This document shows positions 24,001 through 35,089 of a DNA stretch of 64,000 nucleotides, piece by piece. The position numbers and the translations under genes were made by a program. Each line of letters begins with the position of its first letter. Positions within the stretch are counted from its first letter, which is position 1. The stretch comes from Asterella californica (lineage: Eukaryota > Streptophyta > Marchantiopsida > Marchantiales > Aytoniaceae). The notes under the pieces are model-generated. The model saw only the letters and a program-made list of their open reading frames with translations, did no database searches and was not told the origin of the DNA. Location of the stretch: contig JAYKYS010000009.1 in assembly GCA_036924285.1 (NCBI GenBank), positions 12,958,001 through 13,022,000 of the forward strand. Reading direction: 5' to 3'.

Positions 24001-24527
24001 CTAGAGATGGAAGAGGTGAGGAGTAGCCTTCAGGAATGTATATAACATCTGTACTGTAAGGACTTCTCAACAGAAGACACTGAGACAGGACTAAGTGCAT
24101 TCTCAGAAACGGACGCTCGGTCTGTTACCACGTCATGATCCACGACGGCCATCAGTATGCTTCTTGTCTCATCATCGAGTTGAAAATAGGGCAACCAAAG
24201 CAGAGGGAAGTACCTATAAGCGTCGAAGAATGAGGAAGTTCCTCTAGAGCAGCGAAGAAAACAGAACGTACACCTCCAGCACGAAAAATATCGGTAGGAT
24301 CCACACTGCGAGTTCGAGATGATGCGGAGACCCGAGTAAGAGAAAAACCACGACGGCAGCAGCATGACGGCAGCAAACACCTCCAAAGGAGAAGAGAAAA
24401 ACTGAAAAAGAAAGACGAGAAACAAACAAACCAAACCAGCGACTGCACACCGACGTCCAAGAGAAGAAGATTGCCAGCACGTGGACATCCGGTCTCACTG
24501 CAGCCACCAGAACCTGCATCATCTCGA
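21081..24527. other. Gene-free stretch between tandem repeat and retroelement
   Basis: AT-rich to about 22400, then more balanced. Minus-strand open frames at 22687-22878, 23057-23335, 23846-24100 and 24030-24522 overlap one another in several frames. They carry no domain I recognise, and I could not join them with consistent splice phases. A degenerate or lineage-specific gene cannot be excluded. Confidence 0.35.
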
Positions 24528-25780
24528 TGTCGTGGTGTGAATCATTTCACATAGTGAATAATTCACCTCTCAGTTAGAAGTTAGTCTCTCTGAGCAAAGT
24601 TAGGACTCAGAGAAGTCGATTTTGAAAAATGTTATATATTTTGAGTCCTAGTAGGTTGTTTAACGTGTTGATAGAGTTTAAGCTCATGGGTTGCACTTGC
24701 ATGTCACCCATGCATACTTTCTAGCATGGTTAGGTTATATTTCGAGATTACACGTCGTTCTACATGTCTTCGCATGTAGTTTAAGGTTTACACTGGCACT
24801 TTAGAGACTTGACGTGGTAGCCTATGTGTGAAATGAAGTCACCACGTGGTTTAAGGCACAAAAGGACAGGGAAGTGAAGCTATCAACTCCCATTGGTCCA
24901 TTTTTTACTTTAGTGAAATGCTAGACTTAGAAGTAGTGGTCTAAAGAGGAGTTCGAGCAATTGGTAAGGACATTCTGAAATCTGAGAACACAAAAAGATA
25001 GGGCTCGTCGTGCCAGTCGCTATCAGTCAAATTCTTGATCGATTTGGAGCAATAAAGAAGGAGTTATGGCAGATTGAAGTTCGGATTGTGCCAGAATTGC
25101 ATCACTTTTGTTGATTTTGGGATTTTCGGTGTCAATCGCAGCAGAATTGAAAAAATTGCTTCAAACCTTCGTGGTCACGTTCACTGTCAGCAGGGCTACG
25201 AATGTCCACAAATTTTCATGTCAATTGAGTGAGTGAGTAATTCAGGGCGACCGCTGAAGCAGAGGGGGTCCGAAAAGCTCTCAATCTAGAGCAGCAACTT
25301 CAGAGGACGAGATCTGGAGAACTGTGTACAAACAGGAGGTCAAATTTCACAGGTATGTATGTTTCAGGTGGTACAGCATGTTTCACATGCTGTAGACTCC
25401 AAATCCTGCTGAAATTTCGTATGTGTATTCAGTAGGACCTCAGTTACATGTAGAAGAAATTCTGAAGCCTAAACCAACGTATGTTTCTCATTCTTGAGAG
25501 TTAAAGTTCACCGTCTGATCTTATTACTACTAGTTCGATCTGATTTTCATTTTTTTGAACATACTAGAGGATCCATTCGACCTGTGTGAGGATTTATAGT
25601 GCCCTTATGACCTGAAGCATACCTCTGTAGTAAGCAACCACAACTTGAACCCCAACACTTTTTCGAGTAGACCACCACGGCCAGAAGCCCAACGCTTCTC
25701 TGAGTAGACGTAACACAACATTCAGGATCATATCACAGCCAGAAGGTTCCCTCCTTCCCAAGAAAACTCTCACAACGACA
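24528..25780 (+). repeat. 5' LTR of the Ty3/gypsy element
   Basis: 1253 bp, beginning TGTCGTGGTGTGAATCATTT and ending CTCACAACGACA. It contains a palindrome TACAGCATG-TTTCA-CATGCTGTA near 25372-25395, which is shortened in the 3' LTR. Confidence 0.9.
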
Positions 25781-25782
25781 TC

Positions 25783-25800
25783 TGGTGCTTCCATTGAGAG
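25783..25800 (+). other. Putative primer-binding site
   Basis: TGGTGCTTCCATTGAGAG begins two bases after the 5' LTR end, the position where a tRNA primer anneals in LTR retrotransposons. I did not match it to a specific tRNA. Confidence 0.55.
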
Positions 25801-25812
25801 ATCTTGGGGTGA

Positions 25813-27430
25813 TTGATCGTGAAGTTGAGTTCCAAGACGAAGAAGAAGATGGATCGGAAGAGCGGAAGCGCTGCTGTTGCTATCTCTACGGTTGCTGCAT
25901 CTACGTCTACGGTAGCACCTTCTGTAGTACCTGCAACTGGAGCGATGGCTTCATCTAGTCTGGATACGGTTGAGATTCTGAAGACGCTTGCGGTCCTGGT
26001 CCAACAACATCCTATTGTCGGAGGGGTGAGTTAAAATCCGCAAAGGCTTTGCAAGCGACTGCGAATAGATGTGGCAGATTTGAAGGTAGAGATATTTCTA
26101 GATATCTGCGTGAATACAGAGGAGAGATGGAACTGGTTAGAGTTACTGATATAGAGATGATAACCAATTTTGAGTTAGCTATAATCCCTGAGTTGCGGGA
26201 CCAAGTTACGGATGTACAGAGAAGAAATTTAGGTGTCTGGATGAGTTTTGAGCGATCTCTTCGAGAGGAGTTTCTCTAAGAGGATTCAGAGAGAGTTACT
26301 AGGAGAACGTTTCTAGACTGGGTTGAGCAGCAACCTAGTTGTATGATGGGCCTGAATGAAATGTTGAGAGAGTTTGATCGGAGATATCGACAACTTTTGA
26401 CTCTAGAGTGCATAACCTTAGATGTTACGAGAACAGAGCTATTCTTGCAAGCTACCGATGATGCTATGGCAGGTCGGTTATGCTTCATGTTGGCTGATCG
26501 ATCCGCTGAAGGAGGAGTTACTATTGATTGGAGAAGAGTTGAGGATGTTGTTGCTGTACTAACGAGACAAAGACGTGGAAGAGTGGTCGTGGGAGGACGT
26601 CCGCTTGCAAAAGTGACCTCTCAACCTCGCGCTGCTCCTCAAGTACAGCAACCTCCGGCTCCTGCCCCTAGACCTATTGTCCCGACTACAGTTCTTTTGA
26701 TGTCAATTGTACCAGTTCCTGCACAAAGGGCACATGTTCAAAGACATGTGGAGAACCATGGACAACAAAACCAGATCGAAGACTTGATTCGGTAGATGCG
26801 AGAGTTGAAGATGGAGCTAGCTGGCTTGTAGAGAGAGCAGCCACCGGCGCCTACTGCTACACGTCCAAGAGGTGTTCCTGTTCGTAGATGTATCTGGTGT
26901 GACAGTTGTGATCATTTTCAAGAACTTACGGCTGCTTTACGAGATGGTGTGGTTCGTTATCAGAACAGTAGGTTGCACCTTTCTTCGACTAGAGAGCCGC
27001 TGAACACGCAGTTTGGACGAGGAGGCATGAGAAGTCTACTTCAGATTACTGCGGCTGCAACTGTAAATGTATTTACGACACCACCGGTAAATTCTGATGT
27101 ATATGCCGGACACATTGAAGTTTCTTCCAGTCCTACGATGCTAGATAGGACTGCTGAGAAGAAAAATGCTCAAGTTCCTTCTGAAATACTGAAGAGAGGA
27201 GCTGAGACTATCCGCAAAGTCACAAGGTGGGGAGATCTTGTTGACGCTACGTCTATCAAAGCATTCTTGGACGTGGATAGACACGTTCACTGGCAGGATG
27301 CTTTGAGGAAAAGATGCGGCGAGAAGCCTCTGAACTTGATACTGGAGTTCCAGAGGAGACTGGAGACAGACGAAGAGTCACAAGGAGGCGAGCAGCTTCT
27401 CCAGAAGACCTCCCGTCTACTTCTGTAGCT
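25813..27430 (+). pseudogene. gag region of the Ty3/gypsy element, broken
   Basis: An Ala/Ser/Val-rich N-terminus (25813-26034) shifts frame near 26030 into a capsid-like segment with FEGRDISRYLREYRGEME and LRDQVTDVQRRNL. That segment is interrupted by a stop at 26277. It continues in frame through 26343-26795, ending in a Pro/Gln-rich linker, with stops at 26793 and 26829. A zinc-knuckle relic follows at about 26887 (CIWCDSCDH), whose last cysteine position is not cysteine. A further frameshift lies near 27380. The segment around 27300 continues as spacer toward the protease. Confidence 0.75.
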
Positions 27431-27469
27431 CCTCCATCTGCACCAGGTCCGATGGAGGACGTGTAGAGA

Positions 27470-28387
27470 TCTCAGCAGGAACCAACAACTGCTGGTAGGC
27501 GGTTTACTACCCAAGAGAAGGAGAAGAGATCGGCTTACAAGTTGGCAGCAGACATAGAAACTTCTACTGATTTGAAGAGCATCTTGGAGCAGAGGATACT
27601 TGACGCACGAATCAAGTTTTCTCTTCAAGAAGTTCTTGGTATTGCGAAGAGGGAGTTTCACGAATTGATTATCGACATCATCAAACGAAAGAGACAGGTG
27701 ATGTCCGAGCAAGTAGAAAGTCAGATGATAGATGCAGTAGGAGCTTCTCTGAATGATGCAGAGTTCAGAAAGGTGCATTTTCAGGAAGTTGATGACACGG
27801 GATACCAGCAAGAAGCGTTAGTTGCTGATACCAACACTATTGAGTTCGATGATGAAGAAGCTGGCGACGAGAGTCCAGCTACTGATAGTGACTTCTGGAA
27901 GATGCACTGGACTCGTGCTACAACTGTTACACGAGTTCACCTTGGAAGCTTGTGTGAACCTCTTGCTACTTTGGTTGATCACGGTTCTGAGATCAACATC
28001 ATGTCACGGGAGGTGTACGAGAGAGGTCAGTGGTCTATCGAATTGAATCATGGTTGGGTGCTACGGGCTGCAAACAACCAGAAGGGTGAATTATACGGCG
28101 CTTGTCCTAATGTGAGGGTGAAGCTAGGTGATGTGGAGGTAGATAAGCACTTCTTCGTGCAGTCTTCAGCTTCATATCCTGTGATTCTTGGTCAGTCTTA
28201 TATCACTGTAGTTAGAATGGAGATCAATGTGATGGATGACGGGTTTCACTATGCTAGGATCCGTAGTCCAGATGATAGACGTTCTGTGCAGTTTCTGATT
28301 GTTCGTACGAACCACGAACGAAACCGACAGACTTTGAGAGATTCTCTTATCTGTAAGAGTAAGAGTTTTCAGAAACCACTCTTGTAA
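27470..28387 (+). pseudogene. Retropepsin-like aspartic protease region with DHG active site
   Basis: One open frame (27542-28387) carries a helical lead-in (EQRILDARIKFSLQEVLGIA, then EFHELIIDIIKRKRQ). The protease fold follows: CEPLATLVDHGSEINIMSR near 27955-28010 and YPVILGQSYITVVRMEINV near 28165-28225. The catalytic motif reads D-H-G instead of D-S/T-G. The DHGSEIN form is known in some Ty3/gypsy lineages. It is the longest intact frame of the element but ends at a stop at 28385 in what should be continuous pol. Confidence 0.8.
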
Positions 28388-29765
28388 GACGGGATAGCAA
28401 GAGTGATGGATCTGCTACTACTATGATCTCGCTTGAGCAGCCTGTGGGATCACATCAGGCTGACGAAGAGGTTGCTCAAGATTCTGAGAATAGCTATACT
28501 GTACATAGTTGGAAATCTGGTTTGATGACTTTCAGTTCTGATGATTGGAGTGAGTTCACGCGAATAGAGGATTTGACTGAGAAGAGTAGAAGGTAGATGG
28601 AGAAATATGCAGAAAATCTGCACTGTATAGGAGTTTTGAATGAAGGTGAGATGATTTCTGGTGTTTACAAGGAGTTTGTAGGTATACCGTCTTTTGTTCG
28701 TTGGCTGGATGATGTAGATAGGTTGATGGAGCAGATGGGAGGAAGGGTGGTGATCCCTATCCAATCCATAAAGTCTATGAGGAGGTTGTCTTGTGCTTAC
28801 AATCTCGTCCTCATCCGAGACTGGAGAGTGGATGGAAAGATGCAATCTGCTGGTGTGGCTCTCGTGAAGAAGCAGAGGTTCACACCAAATACAAAATTGT
28901 AGTGAAGAAGGTGAAACCAGTGACGATCTAGTTACTTGTTGATTCACAGCAGCAGATGGAGTTAGCGGCCACTGAGCATGTACTGAGAGATCCTAAACAG
29001 ATAGTCACAAGTTTACTCAAGAGACACTCGAGCAGCTCCAGATAGGAGGGGGTGGCTTCTTGACTGAAGTGGAGAAACGAGCTTTTGAGCATATGAGTTA
29101 GCGATGGTAAGGTATTTTCTTTCTCAATTGGAGAGATTGATTGTGTGGATCCTAGTGTGATAGGTCCGATGGTTATCTGTTTTTCACGTACCTTGGGACT
29201 TGAAGCCGATTCTAGTCCCTCGTGCCTTGCTACCGAAGGTGATTGAGTTACTGAAAGAGAGGATGCGGATGGATATTCTTGAACCATCTATGGCTCCGTA
29301 CTCTAACCGATGGTTCACATTATCTAAGAAGACAGGAGTTTTACGCTTCATCCAAGACTTACAGCCTGCCAACAAACATCACGATTCGAAACTTTGGAAC
29401 AGGATGAAGTAGCTGAGGCATTTGCTGAGACATCGATCTATTCTATTGGAAATCTGTTTAAGGTTACAATGAATTTCAGCTTGCTTTGGAGAGTAGAGAC
29501 TTGACTACCATGCGTACATCTTTGGGGTGATGCGGATGTGTACTCTTCCTCAGGGCGCGACAAACTCAGTAGCTCATATGCAAAACGCGATGCATAAGGT
29601 GTTACGGGAGTTTGTACTTGAGGTCACTATCCCATTTTTGGATGATATCTCCATGAAAGGCTATCCGGTGGAGGACAAAGACGAAGCTGTGACTTCTGAT
29701 GGTGCAGAAAGTTCCTTGCAGGCCACATTCGAGATGTGGAAAAGATTCTGATGCGCTTGGAAGAG
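28388..29765 (+). pseudogene. pol spacer and reverse transcriptase, broken
   Basis: The spacer (28597-28902 open) leads to RT. Finger/palm start is at 29200-29412: PILVPRALLPKVIELLKER, ILEPSMAPYSNRWFTLSKKT, FIQDLQPAN. RT motif B-like TLPQGATNSVAHMQNAMHKV lies near 29544-29605 and the catalytic FLDD (in VTIPFLDDISMKGYP) near 29636. Stops and frameshifts occur at about 29090, 29410, 29460-29520 and 29700. The YxDD box reads F-L-D-D, as in related plant elements. Confidence 0.8.
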
Positions 29766-30833
29766 GTACACCTCACTTCGTCAGGTACCAAATCTCGTTT
29801 TGGAATGTCAGAGATTGTGGTAGTTGGTCACTTATGCGGTACTTTTGGAAGACGGCCGAACCCAGAGAAGGTAGATGCTATTGCAAGGATAGTAGACTGT
29901 ATCAACATCACTGAAGTTCGACAATTCTTAGGAGCTTGTGTGTTCTTTCGTGTGAGTATTCCTCATTATGCACACATTGTCGAGCCTTTGTATGCACTTC
30001 TGAGAAAGATGAAGAGGTTTACTTGACGGCAAGAACATCACGAGACGATGGAGCAGCTGAAAGAGATTCTGAAGTCTCCACTTGTACTAAGGAGACTTAA
30101 CTACGAGAGCGGAAGACCTATCATACTGACTGTTGACACGAGTCCAAAGGCGATTGGATGGACAGTTGGTCAAGAAGATGCAGACGATGTACGGTTTGTT
30201 TCTAGGTTTGGAGCTCGAATCTTAACAGATAAGCAACGTAACTATCCTCAAGTGAAGCGTGAGTTATGGGGAGCTGTTACTGCTATGAAGGTAGATCGAG
30301 AGTTCTTGATAGATGCCTGTGTGATAGTAGAAACAGATTGTTTGCCTTTGCTAGGTATGATAGCAAACTGTAATACTCCAGACATAACAATGCTACGATG
30401 GATTGCTTATATTCGGAGTATGAACCCTGCGCTGAAACACATAGCAGGAAAGGATAATCCTGTTGGAGACATGTTATCTAGAGCTCGTTATACAGATGAG
30501 GATGAGATGATTACAGAGGTAGAAGATGAAGAGAAGAGAGACGTTTGGTGCCAAGTTGATCAGCAGACTTCAGACTTGGAACCACTACCGTTCAACGAAG
30601 AATTCTACACAGAGAAGTTCCGTGACATTGGATTCTATCTGAGTTCATTATGCAGACGAGAAGGCTGGAGTGATGCAGAGTTCAAAGAGATCAGACGAAA
30701 GACGTACGGTTACCTTCTACGTGAAGATTATTTGCGGAAATGCCCGAAGAGGAGAGATGGGATGCTTGCTAGAGTGGTGGATGATCAACCGACGAAGCTG
30801 AATCTGCTTAAGGAGTTTCATGACACCTTGTGA
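29736..30833 (+). pseudogene. RT connection and RNase H region
   Basis: 29736-30026 contains VRQFLGACVFFR and PHYAHIVEPLYALL, the conserved end of gypsy RT, ending at a stop. 30048-30833 is open and holds RNase H: VDTSPKAIGWTVGQE, YPQVKRELWGAVTAM, VETDCLPLLGMI and GKDNPVGDMLSRARY, giving the acidic residues D, E, D, D expected of the fold. The tail (EDYLRKCPKRRDG) leads toward the integrase zinc-binding part. Confidence 0.85.
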
Positions 30834-31997
30834 GCTAGACACCGTGAAGTTTGGGCTACGTACACAAAGATGAAGGAGCAATACTGGTGGAAGGGTTTGT
30901 ATCAAGACGTAGTGGATTTTGTTGGGTCGTGTCTGCACTGCCAGTTCTAGTCTAAAGTCAGTTATAGAGATGAACTTGTACCTACCTATCCACCTAGTAT
31001 TCATTTTTCGTGGGTCCTTGATCTTGTGATGATGCCGTCGGGACTATGGGGATGCGTTACTTAGTGTGTTAGGCTCGAGAAGATCGCTCCAACTATGTGA
31101 CGGGACGAGCACTACGAACGAAGACTACATAGGATATATGTAGGTTTGTGCTTGAAGATATCATCTGTCTTTATGAATCTGTTGGAAGACTATGAGCAGA
31201 TAGAGACGAGTTGAGAGGCACAGAAGCGAAAGAGTTCTTTGCTCGTTATGGAGTAAAGCTTCGGCTTACTACTGCCATGAATCCGGAAGTGATTGGTAAG
31301 AGTGAACGAAGACACCCTTCTATTGTTCACACTTTAGTGAAAGCATGTGATGGTAGGTCTAGAGAATGACCAAGATTACTTCCATTTGCTTTATGAGCAG
31401 ATAGAACTACACATTGTACCACGACTGGCTATATGTCGGTTGAGCTTATGTTGGAGCAGAAGCTAATCATGCATGCTGAGGAGGACTTTCCTACATGGAC
31501 TACGCTACCATGAGAAGATGGTATAGATCATACTTCACTCCTTGCTTTACGAACTAGGCAGTGGAGCGAAGGGAGGAGGATCTTGCTAAGGCGCAAGAGA
31601 AGTTGAAGGTGGCTCGAGTCAGAAACAAGGAGCGTTTCGATAAGACTCACGACTACGACCAAAGCCAATACGTGTTGGTGATTGGGTTCTGGTGTATGAT
31701 AGCACGCTGGAGAACCAGCATTCTACACTTCGTAAGTTCTCGCGAAGATGGTTCAGGCCTTATGTTGTGCTAGATGTTTATGAGAACGTCATTTATAATT
31801 TACGTGAGCTGGATGGTACTCCTTTGAAACTATCTGTGGCTGGCAAACGAGTGAAGTTGTTCAAAAAACATGGAGGATCAGTAGATTTGTTCAACTTTCT
31901 GGAGTCTAAGCACACGATGACGAGAGACGAAGACGAAGCTACTGAAGAGATTGAGGCGGAGGAGAGTGATGATGATGAAGAGCAAACAGAAGGATGA
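30834..31997 (+). pseudogene. Integrase and C-terminal region, heavily decayed
   Basis: The segment after the RNase H stop reads, in shifting frames, KEQYWWKGLYQDVVDFV, C..C spacing, then IHFSWVLDLVMMPSG, the beginning of the integrase core. It has several stops and indels over 30950-31550. 31561-31997 is better preserved: AKAQEKLKVARVRNKERFDK, then YDSTLENQHSTLRKFSRRW and KRVKLFKKHGG, the usual post-integrase tail, followed by an acidic end. Confidence 0.75.
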
Positions 31998-32028
31998 AGA
32001 GTTTAGCACATGCTAGAGGATGTGCAAG

Positions 32029-32043
32029 TTTAGAGGGGGTGGA
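32029..32043 (+). other. Polypurine tract
   Basis: TTTAGAGGGGGTGGA lies immediately before the 3' LTR, the plus-strand priming position. Confidence 0.75.
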
Positions 32044-33182
32044 TGTCGTGATGTGAATCATTTCACATAGTGAATAATTCACCTCTCAATTAGAAGTTAG
32101 TCTCTCTGAGCGAAGTTAGGACCTCAGTGTCATCCATGCATGCTTCCTAACATGTTAGGTTATCTTTCGGGATTACGCGTAGTTTCACATGTCTTCGCAT
32201 GTAGTTTAAGATTTACGCTGGCACTTTAGAGGCTTGACGTGGTAACCTATGTGTGAAATGAAGTCACCACATGGTTTAAGGCACAAAAGGACAGGGAAGT
32301 GAAGCTATCAACTCCCATTGGTCTATTTTTGTCTTTAGTGAAATACTAAACTTAGAAATAGAGGTCTAAAGAAGAGTTCGATTAATTGGTAAGGACATTC
32401 TGAAATCTGAGAACACAGAAGGATAAGGCTCGTCGTGCAAGTCACTGTCAGTCAAATTCTTGATCGATTTGGAGCAATAAAGAAGGAGTTATGGCAGATT
32501 GAAGTTCGGATTGTGTCAGAATTGCATCACTTTTGTTGATATTGGGGTTTTCGGTGTCAATCGAAGCAGAATTGAAAAAATTGCTTCAAACCTTCGTGGT
32601 CATGTTCATTGTCAGCAGGGCTACGAATGTCCACAAATTTTCATATCAATTGAGTGAGTGAGTAATTCAGGGCGACCGCTGAAGCAGAGGGGGTCCGAAA
32701 ACCTCTCAATCTAGAGCAGCAACTTCAGAGGACGAGATCTGGAGAACTGTGTACAATCAAGAGGTCAAATTTCACAGGGATGTTCAGCATGCTGTAGACT
32801 CCAAATCTTGTTGAAATTTAGTATGTGTATTCAGTAGGATCTCAGTTATATGTAGGAGAAGTTCTGAAGCCTAAACCAATGTATGTTTCCCATTCTTGAG
32901 AGTTAAAGTTCACTGTCTGATCTTATTACTACTAGTTCGACCTGATTTTCATTTTTCTGAACATACTAGAGGATCCATTCGACTTGTGTGAGGATTTATA
33001 GTGCCCTTATGATCTGAAGCCTACCTCTGTAGTAAGCAACCACAGCTTGAACCCCAACACTTCTTTGAGTAGACCACCACGGCCAGAAGTCCAATTCTTC
33101 TCTGAGTAGACGTAACACAACATTCAAGATCATATCACATGCAGAAGGTTCCTCTCTTCTCAAGAAAACTCTCACAACGACA
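32044..33182 (+). repeat. 3' LTR of the Ty3/gypsy element
   Basis: 1139 bp and collinear with the 5' LTR except for a block of about 105 bases present at about 24610-24715 and absent after 32130, plus a shortened palindrome near 32783. It starts TGTCGTGATG and ends CACAACGACA. Confidence 0.9.
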
Positions 33183-34120
33183 TCGGAAATTGTTGTCAGT
33201 TGTAAAAAAAAACAACCGACAGCAATAGCAAAAAAGAACTAACGAAAAGAGACCGCGACCGCAGATCGATGGTCGTAACGAGACTCCCGCTGCCGAAAGA
33301 TGAAAACAAAACGAAGCAAAGGAAACTGCAACTGCAGATCGGCGGCGACGAGAAGACTGCCAACACCTCTCATCCTCTGCAACATCGCTAGCACTGCGAA
33401 GACGACACTCCCGTCCACCGTCGAATGTCTCATCTGACGTCAGTGCTCACCATCGAAACATGACCAAAGTAGTAAGACGCCTCCAAGATGAGAGAGGTTG
33501 AAAATCATACCAATTAGAGAAGGCGACAGAGCGAAAGTACCAACACCTCTCGTCGTCAATTCTAGAACCTCGACGACAAACAACACACCTCCAAAAGTCC
33601 TGTCAATTCAAGAACGCGATACAGCGAAAGTGCAAGAAGACGAGAATGCGTGCAAGAAAAAGAGAACGCGAGAGAAGTCTGAAGAAAATTAAAGCGGAAA
33701 ACCTAAACCCCACCTCCGAACTCGGCACTAACCTAAACGGCAGCCAGCACGACGGAAGTGCTAAACGATATTCCAAACACAACTACAACGCGCCCACAGC
33801 CAACCCCTATCGAGGATTTGGCTCGAAATGGCCGCTTGTCTAGACGCGGTTGCATGCACGAAAACCTATACAGCATGCGAAGAGAAGCGAGAAGGAAATT
33901 AAACCGTAAAACCTAAACCCCACTTCCGAACTCATCACTAACCTAAACGGCAGCCACCACGGCGGATGCGCTAAACGTCCAACAGTTTTCGCCGCGCCAC
34001 TGATATTCAGAACACGACTCAACGCGTCCACAGCCAACCCCTACCGAGGATTTTGGTCGGGAACGACCGCTTGTCAGGACGCGGTTGCCTGCACGAAAAT
34101 CTATACAGAATGCATATTCA
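33183..34120. repeat. Post-element flank with a 210-bp duplication
   Basis: 33671-33880 and 33881-34120 are two diverged tandem copies. The shared order is AGAGAAG, AAAACCTAAACCCCAC, CTAACCTAAACGGCAGCCA, ACAGCCAACCCCTA and ACGCGGTTGC.TGCACGAAAA. Composition is C/A-rich. Open frames here differ between the copies, so they are not conserved as protein. 33183-33670 is unremarkable. Confidence 0.65.
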
Positions 34121-34527
34121 ACGCTTTGGACACCTGATAAAAGAAAATCTTAAATGAAGAGTTATGTACCCATGCGGTACTAAAATCGAATATATATTAA
34201 TTCAAATATGATAAACTGAAATATATTGTAAATAACCTACAAAGAGAAATGATAACTATTAACTGTACTTAACTGCATAATTTCTTTCTAATAAAATACT
34301 TACTTTGCAAGTAGTCAATCTTTACTGGTCTGAAATTAAACTTGTGCTGAAATATACAAGTAAATTAAAGATGTATCTTTCTAAGTGAATCACCGTGTCT
34401 AGTACACGCATCCCATGACAGCACGCATCACTGTGACATGTACACTGTTAGTCGCGGAGTGCGTCTACAGTTATGGAACAGGAGGATTGAAAAGTCGAAT
34501 TCGACTCGACCCGCAACGTTGTGAAAC

Positions 34528-35089
34528 ATGGTGGCTCGAGAACCCATGTACGCTGGTTGGCAGATGCAAGAATCTCTTCTTGGTTCCATACATACTAATC
34601 AGGGTTTGTGTAATGAATGCGAAGTAGAAGTGGACCAAAAAGACAAGATTGAGAATGAGGTCGAGGAGGAAACGGTGTCCCACAGATGGGCCACAACACT
34701 ACCAGGCAAACGCACTGTACGTGTCATTTATCCATCTTCCGGAGGAAGAAACGAAGTCTAGGGCGTGACAAGCAGCAAAATCTAGCGCAGGTACTGCCAC
34801 TAATTCTCGATAGCTTACTTCTCTCGAACTTCCTTTCAGGTTTCAGCTCCAAGACGCCCCTAGATTTGGTGGTGTTTCAGCGATTTACGCGAGGAAATGC
34901 TTCCAGTGCAGTTTGTTACCAGCGGTCTTTTTCTTCGGATCAGATGTCAAATGTCTTACACCGTTGGTTCCTTATCTGGAGCAGCTCTGTCAAGAATCTT
35001 TTGACTCACGCGAGCGCTACAGGTCGAATTCATTTGAGGTCAAAAAGCATGTCGAGCCCAGGGGAAGGATCATGATACATATGGGCTGA
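34528..35089 (+). CDS. Possible two-exon gene, product unrecognised
   Basis: A possible reading is exon 34528-34716 ending at a strong donor (GTACGT), joined to 34847-35089 after a TTTCAG acceptor, phase 0, 143 residues with an AATAAA about 37 bases after the stop. The first exon has C-x2-C (LCNECEVEV) and an acidic stretch. The second has RKCFQC and a hydrophobic run (LLPAVFFFG). No family was recognised. The structure rests only on open frame and splice signals, so it may be spurious. Confidence 0.3.

Larger units (their letters stand above)
24528..33182 (+). mobile_element. Ty3/gypsy LTR retrotransposon, full structure, inactivated
   Basis: The element has paired LTRs (24528-25780 and 32044-33182), each starting TGTCGTG and ending ACGACA. 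A primer-binding-site position follows the 5' LTR and a polypurine tract precedes the 3' LTR. The internal order is gag, protease, reverse transcriptase, RNase H, integrase, which is the Ty3/gypsy order. Every domain is broken by stop codons or frameshifts, so it encodes no intact polyprotein. The protein signatures (ATFLD-type RNase H end GKDNPVGDMLSRARY; IKRKRQ region; DHGSEIN protease) resemble elements I associate with mosses. The 5-base flanks (CTCGA and TCGGA) do not match as a target-site duplication. The LTRs differ by many substitutions and indels, including about 105 bases missing from the 3' copy, so the insertion is not recent. Confidence 0.93.

Noticed and set aside
24030..24522. 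Overlapping minus-strand frames up to 152 codons, some hydrophobic
   Set aside because: Three frames are open at once over the same purine-rich + strand, which is a composition effect; no domain or splice logic was found.
24523..33187. Target-site duplication of the gypsy element
   Set aside because: The flanks CTCGA and TCGGA do not match as a direct repeat, so none is claimed.
33690..33960. Telomere-like CCTAAACCCC words
   Set aside because: Only two isolated occurrences within a duplicated unit, not a telomeric array.
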